Source: PALSA-693 sp963781155
GTDB taxonomy: Bacteria > Actinomycetota > Acidimicrobiia > Acidimicrobiales > Palsa-688
NCBI GenBank assembly: GCA_963781155.1
Contig: CAWAEC010000013.1
Span: 62,001-126,000, forward strand
DNA: 64,000 nucleotides
Direction of reading: 5' to 3'
Shown: positions 10,013-19,500 of the stretch, in pieces
Position numbering within the stretch: position 1 is the first letter of the stretch
How the letters are laid out: every line of letters starts with the position of its first letter
Notes under the pieces: generated by a model
What the model was told of the DNA's origin: nothing
The model's input: the letters and a program-made list of their open reading frames with translations, nothing else
Databases searched by the model: none
Position numbers and translations under genes: made by a program

Positions 10013-12358
10013 ATGGCTGCTCTGGATGGATCGGCGTCCGACGAGCTCCTCCGGCGGGCCCGCCAGGTACGCGACCGGGCCCATGGGACGAGAATCACTT
10101 ACTCCCCCAAGGTGTTCATTCCCCTGACGATGCTCTGCCGGGACAAATGCGGCTATTGCACATTTGCCAAGGCGCCGGCCCGGCTCGACGCCCCGTACCT
10201 GACGCCCGAGCAGGTGGTGACCATCGCCCGCCAGGGGGCCGAAGCCGGTTGCCACGAGGCCCTGTTCACCCTGGGCGAGCGCCCGGAGGACCGCTACCCG
10301 GTGGCCCGCGCCTGGCTGCAAGAGCACGGTTACGGCTCGACCATCGACTATCTGGCCGCCATGTGCCGCCTGGTGCTGGACGAGACCGGGTTGCTGCCCC
10401 ACGCCAACGCTGGCGCTCTTTTTCCGGAAGAGCTGGCCCAGCTCAGGTCCGTCAGCGCCAGCCAGGGCATGATGATCGAGACGCTGCGAGGCGATCTGGT
10501 CGCCCATCGGGGCGCGCCGGACAAGACGCCGGCCCGCCGGCTGGCCACGCTCGAGGCCGCCGGCGCTCTGGGGATCCCGTTCACGACGGGGATCCTGGTC
10601 GGCATCGGGGAAGAGCGCTCGGATCGGGTGGCGGCGCTGGAGGCCATCGCGGCCAGCCACTCCAAGCACGGCCACGTGCAGGAGGTCATCGTCCAGAACT
10701 TCGTCCCCAAGCCCGGCACCGGTATGCACCGGTCCCCCGCCTGCCCGGCCGAAGAGTTTCTCGACGCCATCGCCCTGGCCCGGCTGATCCTCCCACCCGA
10801 CGTGCACGTGCAGGCGCCACCCAACCTGTCCGACGACTTCGGCGTGCTGCTCGACGCGGGCATCGACGACTGGGGAGGGGTATCCCCGGTCACCGCCGAC
10901 CACGTCAATCCGGAGCGGCCGTGGCCGGCGTTGGACATCCTGCGCACCGTGACCGAAGCGAGGGGCTTCGGACTGGCGCCCCGGCTGACGATCTACCCGT
11001 CCTTCGCGCAGTCGCCTTCGAGGTGGCTCGACGAGGGCATGCGCTTCGCCGTGCTCGACCGCAGCGATGCGTCCGGGTTGGCGCGGGATGACCCGGGTTC
11101 GGTGTTGCCCCAGAAGGTCGGCGAGTACAAGAACGTCGGCGACGGGGCGGAGGTGGTGCTCGTCGGCCGCCGTTCCACCCAGTGGTACTCCGGTGCGGAC
11201 GTGCACCCGCCGCGGCTATTGCCGGGATCGCCCCGGGCCGGCTCGGGCGCTGTCGGCGAGGTCCTGGCCGGCGTGCGGCTTGGCCAGGAGCCCGATGTGG
11301 CGCAGCTGGAGACGCTGTTTTCGGCCCGAGGCCCGGAGGTCGCAGCCGTCGCGGCGCTGGCCGACGAGCTGCGGTCCGCGGCCGTGGGGGACACGGTGAC
11401 GTGGGTGCACAACCGCAACATCAACTACACCAACGTGTGCACGTTCAAGTGCCGGTTCTGCGGGTTCTCCAAAGGCCCGCTCTCGCTCAACCTGCGCGGC
11501 ACTCCCTATCTGCTCACCCTGGAGGACATCGCCGGCCGAGTACGCGAGGCCTGGGACATGGGCGCCACTGAGGTATGCCTGCAGGGCGGGATCCATCCCG
11601 ACTTCGACGGGGACTACTACATCGAGGTAGCAAGGACGGTAAAAGACGCCGCCCCTGATATCCACGTCCACGGTTTCACGGCACTCGAGGTGACAGAAGG
11701 CGCACGCCGCCTTGGTGAGCCGCTGGCGTCGTATCTGCGGCGCCTGATGGATGCGGGCTTGCGCTCGCTCCCCGGCACGGCAGCGGAGATCCTCGACGAC
11801 GAGATCCGGGCCACGCTCTGCCCGGACAAGATCACCACCGAGGAATGGCTCGAAGCCCATCGCATCGCCCATTCGGTGGGGCTGCGCTCCAACATCACCA
11901 TCATGTTCGGCTCGATCGAGCAACCGCTCCACTGGGCCCGGCACCTGGCCCGAACACGGGCCTTGCAGAAGGAAACCGGCGGGTTCACGGAGTTCGTGGG
12001 CCTGCCGTTCGTGCACATGGCCGCGCCCATCTATCTGCAGCGCAAGGCTCGCCGGGGGCCCACGTGGCGCGAGGTCGTGCTGATGCACGCCGTCGCCCGC
12101 ATCGCGTATCACGGCTTGATCGACAACATCCAGGCGTCCTGGGTGAAACTGGGCGTCGACGGGGCCCGGCAGCTGCTCCTCGCCGGCGTCAACGATCTCG
12201 GCGGCACCCTCATCAACGAGAACATCTCCCGCGCCGCTGGCGCCAGCCACGGGCAGGGCCTGGACGAGGCCGGCTTCCGGGACATCGTGGAGCCGCTCGG
12301 CCGCCAGCTGGCCCAACGCACGACGCTGTACGGGCGAGCGCAGGCGATAGTCGGGTAG
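10013..12358 (+). CDS. fbiC: FO synthase, fused CofG-CofH
   Basis: A 781-residue bifunctional radical-SAM enzyme making 7,8-didemethyl-8-hydroxy-5-deazariboflavin (FO), the chromophore of coenzyme F420, from tyrosine and a riboflavin precursor. The CofG half has the cluster motif C-x3-C-x2-C at C42-C46-C49 (LCRDKCGYC). The CofH half repeats it at C476-C480-C483 (VCTFKCRFCGFSKG), followed by EVCLQGGIHPDFDGDYY. The fused form is typical of actinobacteria. ATG 10013 or an in-frame GTG at 10001 could start it; neither has a clear ribosome site. It supplies the cofactor for the LLM enzymes elsewhere in the window. Confidence 0.95.
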   Translation: MAALDGSASDELLRRARQVRDRAHGTRITYSPKVFIPLTMLCRDKCGYCTFAKAPARLDAPYLTPEQVVTIARQGAEAGCHEALFTLGERPEDRYPVARAWLQEHGYGSTIDYLAAMCRLVLDETGLLPHANAGALFPEELAQLRSVSASQGMMIETLRGDLVAHRGAPDKTPARRLATLEAAGALGIPFTTGILVGIGEERSDRVAALEAIAASHSKHGHVQEVIVQNFVPKPGTGMHRSPACPAEEFLDAIALARLILPPDVHVQAPPNLSDDFGVLLDAGIDDWGGVSPVTADHVNPERPWPALDILRTVTEARGFGLAPRLTIYPSFAQSPSRWLDEGMRFAVLDRSDASGLARDDPGSVLPQKVGEYKNVGDGAEVVLVGRRSTQWYSGADVHPPRLLPGSPRAGSGAVGEVLAGVRLGQEPDVAQLETLFSARGPEVAAVAALADELRSAAVGDTVTWVHNRNINYTNVCTFKCRFCGFSKGPLSLNLRGTPYLLTLEDIAGRVREAWDMGATEVCLQGGIHPDFDGDYYIEVARTVKDAAPDIHVHGFTALEVTEGARRLGEPLASYLRRLMDAGLRSLPGTAAEILDDEIRATLCPDKITTEEWLEAHRIAHSVGLRSNITIMFGSIEQPLHWARHLARTRALQKETGGFTEFVGLPFVHMAAPIYLQRKARRGPTWREVVLMHAVARIAYHGLIDNIQASWVKLGVDGARQLLLAGVNDLGGTLINENISRAAGASHGQGLDEAGFRDIVEPLGRQLAQRTTLYGRAQAIVG

Positions 12359-12401
12359 CTTCCCGCGCCGCCGCCAGGGAACGGTCGCGCGGACGCGCCT
12401 G

Positions 12402-13661
12402 CTACCCGGGCACCAGGTCCCGGAAGGGGACGTCCCGGTCCACCTGCGGCTCCTTCGGCAGGCCCAGCACCCGTTCGCCCAGGATGTTGCGCATGACCTC
12501 GTTCGTCCCACCCGCGATCGAGGCGCCAGGGGCGGAGAGCATGTGCTGGCTCACCCGGTCTGCCCCGGTCTCGTCCCCTTGCCACGCCGTCGCTGCCGGT
12601 CCCGCCAGCCGGCAGGCGAGCTCCGCCGAGCGGCGGCTCAACAGGGACCCGCCGAGCTTCGCGACGGACCCTTCCGGCCCGGGTACGCGGCCGGCCGCCA
12701 CCGCCCCCCGGATCCGCAACCCGACCATGTCGAGCACCCAGGACCGGATCAACAGGTCGGCCAGCTCCTGGCGAACGACGGGATCTCCAGCCAGCCCGCG
12801 CTGGCGAGCCAGTTCCAGGTGGGTGCCGATCAGGGTGAGCGGGGAGGTCTTCTCGGTGCTGCGACCGGCGCCGATCGCCACCCGCTCGTTCATCAACGTG
12901 GTCAGCGCCACCCGCCAACCGTCGCCGGGTGCCCCGAGGATCTGAGTGCCAGGTATCCGGACGTCGTCAAAGAAGACCTCGTTGAAGTTGGCGCCCCCGT
13001 TCATCTGCCGCAGCGGCCGGATGGTGACCCCGGGAGCGTGCATATCGAGGATGAACATCGACAGGCCGCGGTGCTTCGGCTGGTCGGGGTCGGTCCTGGC
13101 CAGGACGATCCCGAACTGGCTGTGGTGGGCTCCAGAGGTCCACACCTTTTGTCCGTTGAGGGCCCACTCATCGCCGTCGCGCACCGCCGCCGATCGCAAA
13201 CTGGCGACGTCCGACCCCGCCGCCGGCTCCGAGAAGAGCTGGCACCAGATCTCCTCTCCGCGCGCCGCCGGTCGCACATACCGCTGTTTGTGCGCCTCGG
13301 TCCCATGTGCCAGCACGGTGGGAATGCACATGCCGAACCCGACCGTGAACACCGCGTCCGGGGTGTCGTAGTCGGCCGCTTCCTCGTTGAAAATGGTCTG
13401 ATAGCGGGCGGGCAGCCCCTGCCCGCCGTACTCCTCTGGCCAGGTCAGCCCGGCCAGGCCGGCCGCAAAACGGGCCGACTGGTAGGCGCGTGCCCGCTCG
13501 ACGACCGCGCCGTCGTCTTCCAGGGCGCCCATCTCGCCCACGGCCTCGGTGCCACGGCTGGCGTGGGCGTCGAGGAACGTCCGAACGCGGCTCCGGAAGC
13601 GTTCCTCGTCGCCGGTCGAGGTGCGCTCCTCGTCGACCTCGTCGACCTCGGGGATCGTCAT
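12402..13661 (-). CDS. Acyl-CoA dehydrogenase
   Basis: A 419-residue FAD flavoprotein. Acyl-CoA dehydrogenase blocks appear in order: the N-terminal helical domain (GLTWPEEYGGQGLPARYQTI), the beta-domain substrate/FAD segment (CQLFSEPAAGSDVASLRS, then LNGQKVWTSGAHHSQFGIVL), and a C-terminal domain ending ASIAGGTNEVMRNILGERVL. The usual C-terminal-domain catalytic Glu is not obvious, as in FadE-type actinobacterial enzymes. ATG 13661 is preceded by GGGGAGGA, which fixes the start. It likely dehydrogenates an acyl-CoA in lipid or steroid-like catabolism. Confidence 0.9.
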   Translation of the reverse strand: MTIPEVDEVDEERTSTGDEERFRSRVRTFLDAHASRGTEAVGEMGALEDDGAVVERARAYQSARFAAGLAGLTWPEEYGGQGLPARYQTIFNEEAADYDTPDAVFTVGFGMCIPTVLAHGTEAHKQRYVRPAARGEEIWCQLFSEPAAGSDVASLRSAAVRDGDEWALNGQKVWTSGAHHSQFGIVLARTDPDQPKHRGLSMFILDMHAPGVTIRPLRQMNGGANFNEVFFDDVRIPGTQILGAPGDGWRVALTTLMNERVAIGAGRSTEKTSPLTLIGTHLELARQRGLAGDPVVRQELADLLIRSWVLDMVGLRIRGAVAAGRVPGPEGSVAKLGGSLLSRRSAELACRLAGPAATAWQGDETGADRVSQHMLSAPGASIAGGTNEVMRNILGERVLGLPKEPQVDRDVPFRDLVPG

Positions 13662-13804
13662 GGGTCCTCCCCTTTTGTCAGGCTGGGAGCGGTGCGCCCA
13701 GTGGTGCAAAACACGTTAGCCACGCTCATCGGCGGGCACCCCCGGGCGCACGCTTGCCACCAGCGCCGGTGCCTCATCGATACCCGTCCCCTCCGGTGGT
13801 CCCT

Positions 13805-15262
13805 GTGACCGATGCCATCGTGGTTGGCTCCGGGCCCAACGGACTGGCCGCCGCGGTCACGCTCGCCCTCCGGGGCGTCGACGTCACCGTGTTCGAGGCG
13901 GCGGACGAGATCGGAGGGGGCACCCGGACCCGGGAGCTGCTGGTGCCCGGGGTTCTGCACGACGTCTGTTCGGCGGTACACCCGTTCGGGGTGGCGTCGC
14001 CCTTTCTGCGTTCACTCGACCTCCACCGGCACGGTCTCCGCTGGCGGTGGCCGGAGGTGGACCTGGCCCATCCCCTCGATGACGGCACGGCCGCGGTCCT
14101 GGCCGGATCGGTGGAGGAGACGGCCGGCGGTCTGGGCCCGGACGGTGGCGCCTGGCGCCGGCTCTTCGGGCCGCTCGTGGCCGGTATCGACGCTGTGATC
14201 GCCGACGTCTTTCGCCCGTTGCTGCGCCCGCCGCGCCATCCGGCCGCGCTGGCCCGCTTCGCCTGGCCCGCCGTCCAACCAGCGACGACCCTGGCCCGCC
14301 GCTGGCACGGCGAGCGCGCCCGGGCCTTGTTCGCCGGCGTCGCCGCCCACAGCTTCCAGCCGCTGGAGCGGCCGACCACCGCGGCCCCGGGGCTGATGCT
14401 GATCGCCGCCGGCCACAGCCGCGGCTGGCCGGTAGCGGAAGGGGGATCCCGGTCGATCACCGCCGCCCTGGCGTCGGTCCTGACGGAGCTCGGCGGTGAG
14501 ATCCGGACAGGTACCCGAATCGCCTCGCTCGCCGACCTCCCCCCCAGCCGGGCCGTCCTGCTCGACGTGGCCCCGGCCGCGGCCGCGGCGCTGGCGGGTC
14601 CCCGGCTACCGGGGCGGGTCCGGCGGGCCTACCGGTACTGGCGCTATGGACCAGCCGCGTTCAAGGTCGACCTGGTCGTCGACGGGGCCGTCCCGTGGAC
14701 GAACGACCAGTGCCGCCGGGCCGGTACCGTCCACTGCGCAGGCGCGCTCGAGGAGATCGCGGCGGCCGAGCGCGACGTGCAGCGGGGGCGCATGCCGGCG
14801 CGTCCGTTCGTGATCGTGGCCCAGCAGTACCTGGCCGATCCGGCCCGCTCGCACGGGCACCTGCACCCGGTGTGGGCCTACGGGCACGTCCCGCACGGCT
14901 ATCGCGGCGACGACACCGCCACCACCGACGCCATCGTCGACCAGATCGAGCGATTCGCGCCCGGGTTGCGGTCGCGGATCGTGGCCTTGCGAAGCCAGGG
15001 GCCGGCCGGCCTCGAACTGGAGAACCCCAACTACGTGGGCGGCGATATCGGCGCCGGGGCCAATGATCCCCTGCAGGTCCTCATCCGGCCCCGGCTGGCG
15101 GTTGACCCGTACCGGATGGGGGCGCCGGGGCTGTTCCTTTGCTCGGCGGCCACGCCACCGGGGGCCGGCGTGCACGGCATGTGCGGGTTCAATGCCGCCC
15201 AGTCGGCGCTGCGCTATCTGGGTGCCCAGGGGTCGAAACCAGGGCCGAAGTTTCCGTGGTGA
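13805..15262 (+). CDS. FAD-dependent oxidoreductase, phytoene-desaturase-like
   Basis: A 485-residue flavoprotein. The N-terminal Rossmann motif GSGPNGLAAAVTLALRG binds FAD, followed by EAADEIGGGTRTRELLVPG as in phytoene dehydrogenase-like amine oxidases. The C-terminus has the second FAD contact (GAGVHGMCGFNAAQSALRYL). GTG 13805 is the start that begins directly before the Rossmann strand. It is divergent from the acyl-CoA dehydrogenase across 143 bp and is followed by the palindromic repeat array. Substrate unknown; no carotenoid gene is adjacent. Confidence 0.85.
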   Translation: MTDAIVVGSGPNGLAAAVTLALRGVDVTVFEAADEIGGGTRTRELLVPGVLHDVCSAVHPFGVASPFLRSLDLHRHGLRWRWPEVDLAHPLDDGTAAVLAGSVEETAGGLGPDGGAWRRLFGPLVAGIDAVIADVFRPLLRPPRHPAALARFAWPAVQPATTLARRWHGERARALFAGVAAHSFQPLERPTTAAPGLMLIAAGHSRGWPVAEGGSRSITAALASVLTELGGEIRTGTRIASLADLPPSRAVLLDVAPAAAAALAGPRLPGRVRRAYRYWRYGPAAFKVDLVVDGAVPWTNDQCRRAGTVHCAGALEEIAAAERDVQRGRMPARPFVIVAQQYLADPARSHGHLHPVWAYGHVPHGYRGDDTATTDAIVDQIERFAPGLRSRIVALRSQGPAGLELENPNYVGGDIGAGANDPLQVLIRPRLAVDPYRMGAPGLFLCSAATPPGAGVHGMCGFNAAQSALRYLGAQGSKPGPKFPW

Positions 15263-15346
15263 CAGTGCGGCGGCCTGGCCGGCGTGGCGCAACTTGGGGG
15301 AGGGGACGGCACCGGCGCCCCTCCCGGCCTCCCTCCGCGCCCACAT

Positions 15347-15775
15347 GACAGAGAAGGCCTCGCCGGCCGCCTCCCCCGGCATTCTCTGTCGTAATCCACA
15401 CCCTCCCAAACCGTGGCCCACGACAGAGAAAGCCTCGCCGGCCGCCTCCCCCGGCATTCTCTGTCGTAATCCACACCCTCCCAAACCGTCGCCCACGACA
15501 GAGAAGGCCTCGCCGGCCGCCTCCCCCGGCATTCTCTGTCGTAATCCACATCCTCCCGAACCGTCGCCCACGACAGAGAAGGCCTCGGCGGCGGCCCAGC
15601 CGACCAAAGAAGACCCCCTCCGGGCCCACCCGACAGAGAAAGCCTCGCCGGCGCCCCGACAGACGACACCTCCCCCCGGCGCCCACCCGACAGAGAAGGC
15701 CTCGCCGGCGGCTCCCCCGGCTTTCTCTGTCGTAATCCACACCCTCCCAAACCGTGGCCCACGACAGAGAAAGCT
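15347..15775. repeat. Array of GACAGAGAA...TTCTCTGTC palindromic repeats, 75-bp period
   Basis: Seven copies of GACAGAGAA begin at 15347, 15422, 15497, 15572, 15632, 15689 and 15763. Copies 1, 2, 3 and 6 are completed about 44 bp later by the reverse complement TTCTCTGTC, forming long hairpins. Copies 4, 5 and 7 lack the right arm. The linkers (GTAATCCACACCCTCCCAAA and neighbours) are themselves conserved. The first three periods are exactly 75 bp. It lies in the 665-bp convergent gap between the FAD oxidoreductase and the HxlR gene; the rest of that gap shows no gene. It looks like a REP/BIME-type intergenic element. Confidence 0.85.
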
Positions 15776-15927
15776 CGCAACGCCAGGACCGCTTCCTACC
15801 GTGTCGTATGTCCATTTGGGCAGACCCACCCGGCCCACCGATCCCTTGACGGCGGTCGGCTCGCCGGCGCTGACCGTCAGGGACGCCCGCCCCGACTGGA
15901 GGCGCCGGCCCGGGAACAACCAGCGGA

Positions 15928-16437
15928 TTAGTTGACCCCGGCGCGCTGCGGGATAAGGCCGCGATGGACTCGGCCCGGACCAGGCGCCGCCTTGAAGTCG
16001 CGGGCGCCCACCGGCTCGCCGCAGGCGGCGCACACTTCGACGGCCCCGGTCACGGTGCCGCACCCCTTGTGAGTGAGCTGCAGCGGCGGCCCGGACGGGG
16101 CCGCATATTGGTCGCCCCACTGCCGCATGGCGTTGATGACCGGCCACAGATCTCGGCCCTTGTCGGTGAGCCGGTAGTCGTAACGGGGCGGGTGGTCCTG
16201 GTAGGCGACACGGACCAGGACCCCTTCGTCAACGAGGCGGGCGAGGCGCTGCTGGAGGATGTTGCGGGAGATTCCCAGCCGTCGCTGAAACTCGTCAAAC
16301 CGGGTTACGCCCAGGAAGCAGTCGCGAAGAATCAGCATCGTCCACCACTCGCCCACCACCTCCAGGCACTGGGCTACCGAGCAGTCCATGTCGGCAAAGC
16401 TCTTGCGTTCCACGGCATTCAGCGTACTGGGTTGCAT
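15928..16437 (-). CDS. HxlR-family winged-helix regulator
   Basis: A 169-residue regulator. The HxlR DNA-binding domain is clear: CSVAQCLEVVGEWWTMLILR, then FDEFQRRLGISRNILQQRL and LVRVAYQDHPPRYDYRLTDK. A C-terminal extension has a possible zinc knuckle (HKGCG, then CAACG). ATG 16437 is taken as start; a TTG at 16449 is possible. It is divergent from an MFS exporter and probably senses a drug-like or redox signal to control it. An inverted repeat GTTGC-N10-GCAAC at 16431-16450 overlaps its start codon. Confidence 0.88.
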   Translation of the reverse strand: MQPSTLNAVERKSFADMDCSVAQCLEVVGEWWTMLILRDCFLGVTRFDEFQRRLGISRNILQQRLARLVDEGVLVRVAYQDHPPRYDYRLTDKGRDLWPVINAMRQWGDQYAAPSGPPLQLTHKGCGTVTGAVEVCAACGEPVGARDFKAAPGPGRVHRGLIPQRAGVN

Positions 16438-16450
16438 GATTGAACGCAAC
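16431..16450. promoter_or_regulatory. Candidate HxlR operator
   Basis: Inverted repeat GTTGC-N10-GCAAC over the HxlR start codon and just upstream of the MFS -10 box. Binding here could repress both genes. Pattern seen directly; function inferred. Confidence 0.35.
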
Positions 16451-16455
16451 GTGGT

Positions 16456-16461
16456 TAGACT
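16456..16461 (+). promoter_or_regulatory. -10 box of a leaderless MFS transcript
   Basis: TAGACT ends 7 nt before the GTG at 16469, which has no Shine-Dalgarno. This spacing places transcription start at the start codon. Confidence 0.45.
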
Positions 16462-16468
16462 GCGTGCT

Positions 16469-17955
16469 GTGACAGAACGGACTCAGGTGGTGGCGGCAGG
16501 GCCCGGACCGACGGCGCTGGCGGAGGAACGACATCGATGGGTGGTCTTCACCGTCACTGCTCTCGGCGCCTTCATGGCCTCGTTAGACCTGTCGATTGTC
16601 AACGTCGCCTTCCCGGCCCTGCAGCGCTCTTTCCCGGCTGACTCGCGCGCGCCGCGCTGGCATGGGTCATCACGGCCTACACCATCGTGTTCGCATCCTT
16701 GCTGGTGACCGCCGGTCGTACGGCGGACCGGCTCGGGCGCCGGAGGGTGTTCTTCGCCGGCCTGGCCGTCTTCACGCTCGGGTCGGCGCTGTGCGCCCTG
16801 GCGCCATCGCTGCCGTTGTTGATCGCCGGCCGCGTCGTTCAAGGCGTGGGGGCGGCGGCGATGGTGCCGTCCTCGGTCGGGTTGCTTCTCGGCGCGTTCC
16901 CTGCGGAGCGGCGTTCTCAGGTCGTGGCGTTGTGGGGTGGCATCGGCGCTCTGGCGGTTGCAACTGGGCCCTCCCTGGGAGCCGCGCTCATCTCGGCCGG
17001 CGGCTGGCGGTGGGCGTTCTTTGTCAACCTGCCTGTCGGGTTGGTGGCGTGGCTGGTTGGCCGGCGGGTGCTGGCCGAATCCCGGGCGGAGGGAATGACC
17101 TCTCGTCCTGACTACGCCGGCGTGGCCGTGCTGGTGGCAACGCTGGCCCTGCTCGTGCTGGCCATTTCCGAAGGGCCGACCTGGGGGTGGGGCAGCGCCC
17201 GGATTGTGGCGTGCTTCGCTCTGATCCCCATCCTGGGCGCCGCCTTTCTCTACCGGTCGTCCCACCATCCCGAGCCGGTGGTGGATCTGACGCTGTTCAG
17301 GGCGAGGTCATTTTCGGTCGCCAACGCCGCGGTGGTGCTCTATGCCATGGGCTTTTACGCCATGTTGCTTGGAAACATCCTGTTCTTGACGGGCGTCTGG
17401 CAGTACTCGATCATGAAGGCCGGACTGGCCATCACACCCGGGCCGCTGATCGTGGCTGTTGTGGCGGGACCGGCCGGGCGGCTGGCTGGGCGAGTTGGTT
17501 TTCGGGCCGTACTGGTGTGCGGTTCCGCTCTGCTCGCCAGCGGGCTGCTGTGGTACGCGACCCAGGTCGGCCTGCACCCGGCCTACCTCGCCCAGTGGCT
17601 CCCGGGCACCATCCTCACCGGGCTCGGGATCGGACTGACGTTCCCGGTGCTGAGTGCCGCAGCGGTGTCGAGCCTTCCCGGACACCGCTTCGCCGTCGGC
17701 AGTGCAGTCAACCAGACGGCCCGCCAGGTCGGCGGGTCGCTCGGAATCGCGGCTCTGGTGGTGATCCTCGGAACTCCGGCAACTGCGGCTGGCGCCCTAC
17801 ACAATTTCCAGAACCTGTGGGTCTTCGCGGCGACGACGGCAGCCATGTCGGGAGCAGTGGCCATTCTGCTGGGGCGGCCGGCACGCGCCGCAGCCCCGGC
17901 GGCGAACCCGGAAGAGGAGACGCAAGGGGCGCAGGTGGAGGGTGTCCCCGCCTGA
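16469..17955 (+). pseudogene. MFS exporter, DHA2 type, one frameshift
   Basis: About 495 codons of a 14-helix DHA2 (EmrB/QacA) drug exporter. The first helix has the motif D1 segment ASLDLSIVNVAFPALQRSF. The frame then breaks near 16640 in a run of CGCGCGCGCC and resumes as ITAYTIVFASLLVTAGRTAD with the A-loop motif DRLGRRRVFFAGLAVF. Motif C appears as ATGPSLGAALISAGG. One single-base indel restores a complete gene. GTG 16469 appears leaderless. Regulated, by inference, by the divergent HxlR protein. Confidence 0.85.
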
Positions 17956-18226
17956 CAGAAGGGTCGGGAGCGGCCCGGCGCCCCCGACGGCTCGTGGGCG
18001 GGCGGCGAGGATCGAAGACGACCGGAAGGAGCCGGCGGAACCGCGCCGGCCGGAGCGGTACGCCGGCGAAACCCGCGGCGCAAGAGCGGTGCGCCGGCGG
18101 AAACCGCGCCTCGACGCGCCCTCCGCCAGAGCACGGGGCAATCGGGCACCCCGCCGCCACGTGGCCCCGACCAGGCCATCGCCGGGACGCCTACGCTTCC
18201 GGGGCCACCGGCGCGGGAGGATGACG

Positions 18227-19441
18227 ATGAGCAGTGAAGACCAGCCAGGCACGAAGCCACAGATCGACCCGACCCTGCTGGTCGAAGCCAGCCACCTCCT
18301 GGAAGAAGCGGTCGACTTGCGCCGGCGGATTCACCGGCGCCCCGAGACCGGGCTGGACCTGCCCGTCACCCAGGCGGCCATATTGGACTCGCTGACCGGG
18401 CTCGGCCTGAAGGTCACCTCGGGATCGGCCATCACGTCGGTCGTCGCCACTCTCGACGGCGAGCAACCCGGTCCGGTCACCCTGTTGCGGGCCGACATGG
18501 ACGCCCTCGAGATGCCCGAGGACACGGGTCTCGGCTACGCGTCCACAGTCGACGGAAAGATGCACGCTTGCGGCCACGACGCCCACGTGTCCATGCTCGT
18601 GGGAGCGGCTCGGATCCTGGCGGGCCGGCGGGAGCAGCTCCACGGTCGGGTCATTTTGATGTTTCAGCCGGGAGAGGAAGGTCACGGCGGGGCGCGCATC
18701 ATGCTCGACGAGGGTCTGCTCCGTTCCCACGGCCCGGTCGACCGGGCCTTTGCCATTCACATCACGCCCAACATTCCTTCCGGGGTGGTGGCCTGCCGGC
18801 CCGGCACGATTCTGGCCTGCTGCGACGAGTTCCAGATCCGCGTCACCGGGCGCGGTGGGCACGCCTCGATGCCCCACGACGCCACCGACCCGGTCCCGGT
18901 GGCGTGCGAGATCGTCAACGCTCTCCAGTCCATGGTGACGCGGACGGTGCCGGTCTTCGACCCGGTCGTCGTCACGGTCACCCGCATCCAGGCCGGGACG
19001 GCTTTCAACGTCATTCCCGAATCGGTGCTCTGCGACGGGACGATCCGGGCCGTGTCCGACCAATCTCGCGACCTGGTCATTGACGGCGTGCGTCGCGTCG
19101 CTGAGCACGTGGCCTCCGCCCACGGCTGCCACTCTGACGTCGAGCTGTTCGCCGACTGTCACTACCCGGTGACCGTCAACGACACCTCCGCCGCCCACCG
19201 GACCCTCGATGTCGCCCACACCCTCCTCGGCACCGACCGAGCCCTCAAGATGCCCAACCCGGTCATGGGCGCCGAGGACTTTTCCTACGTACTGCAGCAG
19301 GTGCCGGGCTCGATGGCATTTCTCGGCGCCGCTCCTCCCGGGGTGAAGAACCCTGCCCCTAACCACTCGAACCGGATGGTGCTCGACGAAGCGGCCATGG
19401 CCACCGGGATCGCACTGCACGCCGCCATGGCCCTGAGCTGA
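18227..19441 (+). CDS. M20-family amidohydrolase (hippurate hydrolase-like)
   Basis: A 404-residue binuclear metallo-hydrolase. Metal ligands and catalytic residues are seen in LLRADMDALEM, HACGHDAHVSMLVGAAR (about residues 112-128), FQPGEEGHGGARIM (catalytic Glu plus ligand) and MGAEDFSYVLQQVPGS near the C-terminus. This is the subfamily that removes acyl groups from N-acyl amino acids. ATG 18227 lies 6 nt after GGGAGG; a second ATG at 18221 is too close. The 270 bp upstream holds only imperfect GC-rich repeats. Confidence 0.9.
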   Translation: MSSEDQPGTKPQIDPTLLVEASHLLEEAVDLRRRIHRRPETGLDLPVTQAAILDSLTGLGLKVTSGSAITSVVATLDGEQPGPVTLLRADMDALEMPEDTGLGYASTVDGKMHACGHDAHVSMLVGAARILAGRREQLHGRVILMFQPGEEGHGGARIMLDEGLLRSHGPVDRAFAIHITPNIPSGVVACRPGTILACCDEFQIRVTGRGGHASMPHDATDPVPVACEIVNALQSMVTRTVPVFDPVVVTVTRIQAGTAFNVIPESVLCDGTIRAVSDQSRDLVIDGVRRVAEHVASAHGCHSDVELFADCHYPVTVNDTSAAHRTLDVAHTLLGTDRALKMPNPVMGAEDFSYVLQQVPGSMAFLGAAPPGVKNPAPNHSNRMVLDEAAMATGIALHAAMALS

Positions 19442-19500
19442 CGGCCGGCAGCTGCCGATGTCACACCCATCTTCTACCCTCCAGGACGGAGGTGACGCGC

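Noticed and set aside
15347..15775. CRISPR array
   Set aside because: The would-be spacers are themselves nearly identical and the repeat contains a long inner palindrome with a conserved loop; no cas gene is near.
15063..15935. Long frames on both strands with 25-residue repeats
   Set aside because: They arise because the palindromic repeat period (75 bp) is a multiple of three; codon use and residues do not look like protein and both strands are open at once.
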